Shown here: piece by piece, positions 5,766 to 10,800 of the stretch
Numbering within the stretch: the stretch's first letter is position 1
Layout of the letters: each line of letters begins with the position of its first letter
Made by a program: the position numbers and the translations under genes
Assembly: GCA_947383065.1 (NCBI GenBank)
Contig: CANDCB010000013.1
Location: 1-10,800, forward strand
From: an uncultured Bacillota bacterium
GTDB lineage: Bacteria > Bacillota_I > Bacilli_A > RF39 > UBA660
Direction of reading: 5' to 3'
Length of the DNA stretch: 10,800 nucleotides
The notes under the pieces: generated by a model
Database searches by the model: none
Seen by the model: only the letters and a program-made list of their open reading frames with translations
What the model was told of the DNA's origin: nothing

Positions 5766-5793
5766 GATATCTTAAACAAAGATATTTTTTTTT
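5764..5793 (+). terminator. Terminator after the 5043 gene
   Basis: ATATCTT (5767-5773) pairs with AAGATAT (5779-5785) around AAACA, followed by a run of T to 5793. It directly follows the stop codon at 5763-5765 and separates this gene from the downstream operon. Confidence 0.75.
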
Positions 5794-5812
5794 ATCTTCT
5801 ATATATAACTTA

Positions 5813-5870
5813 TATTCATAATATATATGAATAATATGCATTTTATTTATTTTTGCCATCTGCTTATAAT
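5813..5870 (+). promoter_or_regulatory. Probable promoter region of the modification operon
   Basis: A perfect TATAAT (5865-5870) lies 23 bases before the first ATG, with only a weak -35 (TTTATT, 5842-5847) at 17-bp spacing. Upstream lies the inverted repeat TATTCAT (5813-5819) / ATGAATA (5827-5833), which could be an operator or may be chance in AT-rich DNA. No SAM riboswitch precedes this operon. Confidence 0.4.
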
Positions 5871-5893
5871 TATTTGTAAGAGGTGATATATAT

Positions 5894-7234
5894 ATGAATA
5901 TTTTGGTAATTAATCCGCCTAATAAACCATTTACTAATAGTACTTTAATAGGTGAACCTTTAGATGTATTACAAATTGCTACAGTTATTAAAGAACGTTT
6001 TAGTAAAATTAATGTTCTTGATATGGATGTTCTTAGGATGGAAAATAATATAAATCAATATTTGGAAGATGAAAATATAATAGTTTTTGTTTATGATTAT
6101 CAAATTCCTTTACATACTTCAGCAACTATAAATAATATATATGAAATAATAAGGAATTTAAATAAAAAAGCAAAAGTTATAATGATTGGGAAAACTTCTT
6201 CTTATATTTATAAAGATTTTTTAGAAAATGGGATAGATATAGTTATTAAGGGTATTGCAGAAGATTTTATAAATGATGTTATTTCCAATGTAAATAATAT
6301 AAATAAATTAAAAAATATTCCTAATTTAGCATTTAAGGATAAAGGTAAAATTATTATTACTAAACAAGTTTTTAAAAGTAATAATTATTCTAAATTGCCT
6401 ATAGTTGAAAGAGATTTTATTGATTTAGCAAATTATATGGATACAAGAACAATTATAACTTCTCGCGGATGTAATGGATGTTGTAAGTTTTGTACTACAC
6501 CTTATTTTTTTAGGAAATGGAATGGAAAGTCTGCAAGAGTAGTAGTGAAAGAAATTGAGGTTTTAATAAAAAAATATAAGGCTAAACAAATTATGTTTTT
6601 GGATGATAACGCTATAGTTAATAAAGAACGGATGTTAAGAATATGTGAATTAATTAAGAAAAAAAATTTAAAGTGTTTGTTTGGAGTACTTGGAAGTATA
6701 AAGTGTTATGATAGAGATCTTTTAAAAATGATGTATAGTGTCGGTTTTAGATGGATTCATTTTGGTTTGGAGTCTGGAAGTTCTAAAATTTTAAAGAGTA
6801 TGAATAAAAATATGGATATTGCACAGGTAAAAGAAATTATAAAGGAAGTAAAGCAAATGGGTTATCGTGTTAGAACAAGTTTTATTTTAGATTATCCGGG
6901 AACTACTAAAGAAGATTTAAATAAAACTAGAGAATTATTAGGAGTTATTAAGCCTCATGAGGTAAGACTGCATTATTTAGCGTATCGTTATGGAACTCCT
7001 ATTAAAGAGGAATTTAATATTTTAAATAATACGCAATATATTCATAGCAATAAACCTAATGTTTTTAATTTGAAAATAATAGAAGAAGTAAAAAGGTTAG
7101 TAATTGATTTGAAAGAATATGGTTATGAAATTATTACTGATGATATAGATTGGAATAAATATAATAATCAAGATAAAAATGTTAAGATAGCTTCTTTTGT
7201 TCCGATAAAGTATGGGATGTGTTGGTATGAATAG
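5894..7234 (+). CDS. Radical SAM protein with B12-binding-like N-terminal domain
   Basis: 446 residues; AGAGGTGA is well spaced before the ATG. Residues about 1-140 resemble the Rossmann-like cobalamin-binding domain of B12-dependent radical SAM enzymes (ILVINPPN at the start, GEPLDVLQIATVIKE, VFVYDYQ, then AKVIMIGKTSS), but the DxHxxG motif that supplies the lower histidine ligand is not visible. The radical SAM domain follows, with C193-x3-C197-x2-C200 (in TSRGCNGCCKFCTTPYFF) to hold the 4Fe-4S cluster and cleave SAM to a 5'-deoxyadenosyl radical. Later it shows the family patterns QIMFLDDNAIV, RWIHFGLESGS and YRVRTSFILDYPGTT. The family includes methylases, methylthiolases and ring-forming enzymes; the reaction here is unknown. 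It is the first gene of the operon, overlapping the next by 8 bases. Confidence 0.85.
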   Translation: MNILVINPPNKPFTNSTLIGEPLDVLQIATVIKERFSKINVLDMDVLRMENNINQYLEDENIIVFVYDYQIPLHTSATINNIYEIIRNLNKKAKVIMIGKTSSYIYKDFLENGIDIVIKGIAEDFINDVISNVNNINKLKNIPNLAFKDKGKIIITKQVFKSNNYSKLPIVERDFIDLANYMDTRTIITSRGCNGCCKFCTTPYFFRKWNGKSARVVVKEIEVLIKKYKAKQIMFLDDNAIVNKERMLRICELIKKKNLKCLFGVLGSIKCYDRDLLKMMYSVGFRWIHFGLESGSSKILKSMNKNMDIAQVKEIIKEVKQMGYRVRTSFILDYPGTTKEDLNKTRELLGVIKPHEVRLHYLAYRYGTPIKEEFNILNNTQYIHSNKPNVFNLKIIEEVKRLVIDLKEYGYEIITDDIDWNKYNNQDKNVKIASFVPIKYGMCWYE

Positions 7235-8684
7235 AATAATAGGAATTACTGGAGGTATGGGATCTGGTAAAACGACTTTATCTAAAAAAATAATGCAAGA
7301 GAATGCTGATTTTATTTATATAGATGTTGATATTTTTAGACGTAATTTATTAAGAAATTCTGAATATGTTAATGAATTAAAAAAAGTAATACCTGAATTA
7401 AATAGTTATTATATGATAGATAGTTCTATTTTGAATAGATATATATATGGAAATGATGAATATATGAGAAGGTATAAAAAAATATTGTATAGATATTTAT
7501 TTAATTATTTAAGAACTTTTGAAGATAAGACAATATTAGTTGATTGGGCTTTAATTTTTAATGATAATTTGGAAGGATATTTTGATGAAATAATTTGTTT
7601 AGAAGCTAGTGAAAATGTTAGATTAGAGAGATTAAAAGATAGTGATTTAGATAAAAATGATATTTTAAAAAGATTTAGGTTGCAAACAATTTTAGATTGG
7701 GATGAGCGTAATTTAGATAATGTTTTATTTTTAAATAGTGAAAATGAAATTGATATGAATCAAATTAGGGAGTTTATTAATGGAATTTCTTGTAAATTTA
7801 CTTTACCTAATAATGAAGGGAAAGCAATTTGGGAGATAACACATAGATGTAATTATGGTTGCTCTTATTGTATATTTTCTTGTACTAAGAATTTTAAAGC
7901 ACAAGGTGAATTAACTACTGAAGAATGTTTTCATGTTATTGATGAATTATATAATAATGGTTTTAGGCATTTAAAAATTACGGGTGGAGAACCTTTTTTA
8001 AGAAAAGATATAATTGATGTTTTAAGATATGCTAGTACTAAATTAATTACTGATATTTCAACAAATGCTTCGTTATTAACAGAGGAAAAAATAAGGCAAT
8101 TAAATGAGTTAAGATTAAAAATGATACATGTAAGTTTAGATGGTAATTTAATTGAACATGAATCTGTAAGAGGGAAAAATACATATTGGCAGACTATAAA
8201 AGGTCTTGAAATGTTGAAATCGTCAACTAACAGAGTTCGTATTGGAGCAGTTATTCATGCTAATAATGAACGTAATTTAGAAGGTTTGGTAAAAGATTCT
8301 GAAAAACTTTTTGCTGATGAAATTATCTTTTCTATAATGGAACCTATATATGGACAAGATAGAAGTCTTTATAAAAAAAGACCAAATGAAGATTTAATTA
8401 ATGAATTAAATAAGTTGCAGGTATTATATGGAGGAAAAATTAAAGTAAATTATAATTTTGGTAAACAGACATATGTGGTTCATCGTTGCCCAGCTGGGGA
8501 TAAGTTTTTGTATATTAATAATTTGGGTCAAATAAGTCCATGTCCATGGATTCATGAAATTGATAAAAGTTGTATTTCTTCTTTGTCATTACGTAATCAA
8601 TCATTAGAAGAAATATTAAAAGATAAGAAACTCACCAAATTTTTAGAAGCTAAAAAAAGAGGATTGTGTTATGGGCAGATTTGA
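7227..8684 (+). CDS. Fusion of CoaE-like P-loop kinase and radical SAM/SPASM-like enzyme
   Basis: 485 residues from the ATG at 7227, where the frame begins MNRIIGITGGMGSGKTT just as dephospho-CoA kinases do; an in-frame ATG at 7212 would add only MGCVG. Residues 1-190 look like CoaE: Walker A G9-GMGSGKT16, YIDVDIFRR, LVDWALIFND, then a VRLERL and LDNVLFLN pattern. Residues about 200-485 are a radical SAM domain with C208-x3-C212-x2-C215, TGGEPFL (GGEP 253-256) and IHVSLDG. The tail has C421, C439, C449 and C481, like a reduced SPASM or twitch auxiliary-cluster domain, typical of peptide-modifying enzymes. I know no characterised enzyme with this fusion. It may phosphorylate one substrate and radical-modify the same or another. 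It overlaps both neighbours in the operon. Confidence 0.87.
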   Translation: MNRIIGITGGMGSGKTTLSKKIMQENADFIYIDVDIFRRNLLRNSEYVNELKKVIPELNSYYMIDSSILNRYIYGNDEYMRRYKKILYRYLFNYLRTFEDKTILVDWALIFNDNLEGYFDEIICLEASENVRLERLKDSDLDKNDILKRFRLQTILDWDERNLDNVLFLNSENEIDMNQIREFINGISCKFTLPNNEGKAIWEITHRCNYGCSYCIFSCTKNFKAQGELTTEECFHVIDELYNNGFRHLKITGGEPFLRKDIIDVLRYASTKLITDISTNASLLTEEKIRQLNELRLKMIHVSLDGNLIEHESVRGKNTYWQTIKGLEMLKSSTNRVRIGAVIHANNERNLEGLVKDSEKLFADEIIFSIMEPIYGQDRSLYKKRPNEDLINELNKLQVLYGGKIKVNYNFGKQTYVVHRCPAGDKFLYINNLGQISPCPWIHEIDKSCISSLSLRNQSLEEILKDKKLTKFLEAKKRGLCYGQI

Positions 8685-9480
8685 TAGTATTTATCTTTTT
8701 ACAACTGAAAATATTGCTGGTTATATGAGAGATTTAGATTTGACTGGTAAAAAAGTAGTAACTGTTACTGGGTCTACTGATCATATTATAAATATTGTTG
8801 CTAGAGGTGCAAAAGAAATTCTTACGTTTGATATAAATCCACGAGTTAAAGAGTATATGGATTTAAAGTTGTCAGCAATAAGAACACTTTCTTTTAAAGA
8901 GTTTGTATCATTTTTATTATTTGATTCACCTATGAGTTTTGCTTATGAAATAATTAAAGATTTACCTCTTTTAGAAAGTAGTAAAAGGTATTGGTTAAAT
9001 TTATTATCAACTTTTAATAACGATGGGTTGTTATTAAAATATTCGTCAATTTTTAATTTAAAATATTTTAATCCAAATAGTAAATTATGGCAAAATTTAT
9101 ATTTAGATGAACAAACTTATCTGGGTGTTCAAAAAAGATTAATGGATGTTGAAATTAAATATGTAAATTGTGATTTAAAAAAATTAGATTTAAAAGAAGA
9201 TTTTGATTATATGTTTTTGTCAAATATATCAGATTATATAAAAGATATGTATGAAGGTGGTCTTATAAGTTATAGGGAACTAATGAAAAAATTTCTTATG
9301 AAAGTGAAAACAATTTATATGGCTTATTTATATGATATAGGTAATAATAATCCTCGTAGTGAAATTGATGATTTAAATAATGTTAGTAGTTTATTTAGTA
9401 ATTATGAAGTAAAAAAATTTAAAAGTGCGCTAGAAACAAATGAATCTAAAGAAGATGGCGTAATAATTTTAAGGAAGTGA
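8671..9480 (+). CDS. DUF3419/BtaA-like SAM-dependent transferase
   Basis: 269 residues; GAGG is seven bases before the ATG, and the gene overlaps the previous one by 14 bases. Residues 12-75 (TTENIAGYMRDLDLTGKKV, then VTVTGSTDH at 30-38, FDINP at 53-57, and LSAIRTLSFKEF) follow the DUF3419 family, whose known member BtaA moves the 3-amino-3-carboxypropyl group of SAM to diacylglycerol. The VTVTGS loop and D54 fit SAM binding, and D179-YMFLSNISDY resembles the segment after the Rossmann core. It could be an aminocarboxypropyl transferase or a methyltransferase; sequence alone does not decide. No membrane segment is seen. The setting, with two radical SAM enzymes and a ligase, points to a protein or peptide substrate more than a lipid. 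Confidence 0.7.
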   Translation: MGRFDSIYLFTTENIAGYMRDLDLTGKKVVTVTGSTDHIINIVARGAKEILTFDINPRVKEYMDLKLSAIRTLSFKEFVSFLLFDSPMSFAYEIIKDLPLLESSKRYWLNLLSTFNNDGLLLKYSSIFNLKYFNPNSKLWQNLYLDEQTYLGVQKRLMDVEIKYVNCDLKKLDLKEDFDYMFLSNISDYIKDMYEGGLISYRELMKKFLMKVKTIYMAYLYDIGNNNPRSEIDDLNNVSSLFSNYEVKKFKSALETNESKEDGVIILRK

Positions 9481-9486
9481 TTAAAA

Positions 9487-10071
9487 ATGTCAGAGAGTAG
9501 AAATTGTGGTGAGAGTAGGTCTTATACACCTTCTTATGGACCTTATTCTGCATATTTTGGATCTGAGAGTAGACAAAGTTCTGAGAGTAGAGGGCTTTAT
9601 GAAAGTGTTGTTTTAACAAGTGAAAGTCATTTGGCTAGTGAAAGTGTATTTGAACCTTCTGAAAGTAGGTTACCTTCTGAAAGTTGTTCAGACGGATTAA
9701 GAAAATTTGGCAAAGTATCTGCTATGTTTGGTCAATTAAGATCATCGATATTAGTTAGGAATCAAGCTCCTGTTCAGTATAATACATTTGATGAAATTGA
9801 TACTTTAATAGAGCAACTAGAAATATCTATTCCTGTTCTTCAAAAATTAGAAGAAAGAGGAACTAGATATGAAAAAGCTTTACAAAGAAGAAAAGATCAA
9901 TTAGAAAGATTAAGACGAATCAAAGAAGATCGTATAATTAGTGAAATAGAAAAAGAAAGTGATTTATTTGAAGAAAAAATAGAAGGAATAAAGAGATTAA
10001 CTAAAAGCCCACTATCACCATTTGCTTCGAGGAGTTTTGAAAGTCATGATAGTGGGGAAAGTAGATGGTAA
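9487..10071 (+). CDS. ES-repeat protein, candidate substrate or carrier of the operon enzymes
   Basis: 194 residues, no known family. AGGAAG ends at the previous stop codon and is well spaced for the ATG. Residues 2-67 hold nine (S/G/Y)ES(R/H/V/C) motifs with glutamates at 3, 9, 27, 33, 39, 46, 52, 59 and 65, mostly 6 or 7 apart, with an 18-residue Tyr/Pro/Gly-rich gap (SYTPSYGPYSAYFG) after the second. Two more end the protein (E185, E191, then RW). Between them, residues about 70-175 form a hydrophobic then highly charged helical region, probably a coiled coil. There are only two cysteines and no signal peptide or membrane helix. The surrounding genes are enzymes, so it is the likely substrate: repeats as modified sites or loading points, coiled coil as recognition domain. 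A structural role is the main alternative. Confidence 0.8.
   Translation: MSESRNCGESRSYTPSYGPYSAYFGSESRQSSESRGLYESVVLTSESHLASESVFEPSESRLPSESCSDGLRKFGKVSAMFGQLRSSILVRNQAPVQYNTFDEIDTLIEQLEISIPVLQKLEERGTRYEKALQRRKDQLERLRRIKEDRIISEIEKESDLFEEKIEGIKRLTKSPLSPFASRSFESHDSGESRW
9490..9687 (+). repeat. Nine-copy ES-motif repeat array
   Basis: Each motif is encoded by GAG AGT (first four copies) or GAA AGT (last five), and the serine codon is AGT in every case. A tenth and eleventh copy (GAA AGT) lie at about 10036-10062 at the 3' end of the gene. The 6- to 7-codon spacing is irregular, so this is a protein-level repeat with some duplication and not a simple DNA satellite. Confidence 0.75.
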
Positions 10072-10072
10072 A

Positions 10073-10800
10073 ATGGAAAACATCTATAAAAATTTACATT
10101 CTAACCAAAAAATATTGATTTATGAAATGTTAAAAAGAGGTATTAATGTTGAAATAGTTAATGAACAATTAGAGCTTATTAAAGCTTCTTATAAGGGACA
10201 TGAAGAATTAATTTATGATCGTGATTCATCGATTGTTCCTTATAGTTTATCTGTTTTAGCAGGAGATAAAGGTCTTACTAAACAATTACTTTTTGCAAGT
10301 GGAATAAGTGTTCCAACAGGAGCTGTATTTAGTGCTAATTATCAAGTGGATTTTATTAAAGCTTTTGAAGTGTTAAATTGTTCTGTTGTTTTAAAACCAG
10401 TTTTTGGTTCACACGGTTATGATGTATATACTAATCTTAAAACAAAGGATGATGTCATAGAAGCGTTAGCTAAAATAATAAGGTCAAAAGGTCCCACAGC
10501 TAAAGTATTAATTGAGGAATATTTTGAAGCTCAAGAATATCGTGTTTTTGTAACTAAAAATCGTGACTTTGCGGTTTTGTTACGTGATCCTGCTCATGTT
10601 TATGGAAATGGAATAAATACTATTTCTGAATTAATTATGAGGGAAAATTATCGTCGAATGAACCCAAGAACAAATGCTTTATGTGAAATATTAATTGATG
10701 AAGAAATGTTTCGTTTTATATCTAAGAAAGGATTAAGTATGGATTATATTCCTAGAAATGGAGAAAAAGTGTATTTAAGACCAAATTCTAATGTTGCTAT
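10073..10800 (+). CDS. GshF/cyanophycin-synthetase-like ATP-grasp ligase (partial, 3' end beyond window)
   Basis: 242 codons are visible, open to the window end, starting one base after the repeat protein's stop. It matches the ATP-grasp half of bifunctional glutathione synthase GshF and the related domain of cyanophycin synthetase: residues 63-83 (AGDKGLTKQLL, ISVPTG), VVLKPVFGSHG (105-115) with K108 for ATP, EEYFEAQEYRVFV (148-160), RDPAHVYGNGINTISELI (171-188) and a segment ending in GEKVYLRPNSN. The glutamate-cysteine ligase half of GshF is absent. These enzymes activate a carboxylate with ATP and join it to an amine, so it could add amino acids to glutamate side chains or the C-terminus of the repeat protein, like RimK or LysX. 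An ordinary small-molecule ligase is also possible. Confidence 0.85.
   Translation, partial: MENIYKNLHSNQKILIYEMLKRGINVEIVNEQLELIKASYKGHEELIYDRDSSIVPYSLSVLAGDKGLTKQLLFASGISVPTGAVFSANYQVDFIKAFEVLNCSVVLKPVFGSHGYDVYTNLKTKDDVIEALAKIIRSKGPTAKVLIEEYFEAQEYRVFVTKNRDFAVLLRDPAHVYGNGINTISELIMRENYRRMNPRTNALCEILIDEEMFRFISKKGLSMDYIPRNGEKVYLRPNSNVA

Noticed and set aside
7212..7226. Upstream in-frame ATG for the kinase-radical SAM fusion
   Set aside because: It adds only MGCVG before the canonical CoaE-type start MNRIIGITGG, so the ATG at 7227 is the better start.
9490..9687. CRISPR-like array or simple tandem DNA repeat
   Set aside because: The repeated unit is only about 6 bases of ES codons with irregular spacing inside an open reading frame; there is no conserved long repeat, uniform spacer or cas gene.
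5894..10800. Mycoplasma code in which TGA encodes tryptophan
   Set aside because: TGA ends the genes at 8684 and 9480 right where the next gene starts, and tryptophan is TGG throughout.

Overview
The window is low-GC DNA with Bacillota-type signals: strong GGAGG-like ribosome sites, an S-box-type SAM riboswitch, TTGATA/TATAAT promoters and U-tract terminators. TGA is a stop codon (8682-8684 and 9478-9480) and tryptophan is TGG, so the code is standard rather than the Mycoplasma code. A Bacilli-type host, possibly of gut metagenomic origin, is an inference; no marker gene fixes the taxon. Bases 14-46 are an Illumina sequencing adapter, so the left edge is an untrimmed assembly end and not biology.

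Left part (about 47-3720): a small, apparently decayed integrated element. It has a divergent XRE-type regulator (289-591, minus) and a two-gene operon (756-1928, 1957-2997) encoding single-pass membrane proteins with an RsgI-like extracytoplasmic domain. The divergent region carries two matched operators, TTAAGT-N5-ACTTAA. A 5'-truncated tyrosine recombinase (3041-3415) follows. Paired direct copies of ATAAGTCATA lie at both ends of this region (166-186 and 3606-3627), as expected of recombinase-binding or end repeats.

Middle (3630-5890): a non-coding stretch with a run of hairpins, then a promoter, a compact SAM riboswitch with terminator, and an unusually short MetK-like S-adenosylmethionine synthetase (4103-4885). 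A monocistronic gene of unknown function (5043-5765) follows and ends at its own terminator.

Right part (5894 to the window end): a tightly packed five-gene operon. It encodes a radical SAM protein with a B12-binding-like N-terminal domain; a fusion of a CoaE-like P-loop kinase to a second radical SAM enzyme with a SPASM-like tail; a DUF3419/BtaA-like SAM-dependent transferase; a 194-residue protein with eleven (x)ES(R/H/V/C) repeats at its two ends around a charged coiled coil; and a standalone ATP-grasp ligase like the C-terminal domain of bifunctional glutathione synthase GshF, cut by the window end. The repeat protein is the only member that does not look like an enzyme, so the natural reading is a repeat-bearing substrate or carrier modified by its operon partners, with SAM supplied by the neighbouring riboswitch-controlled MetK. 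I do not recognise this gene combination. It parallels in logic the His-Xaa-Ser (Hxs) system and amino-group carrier protein systems, but is distinct from both.
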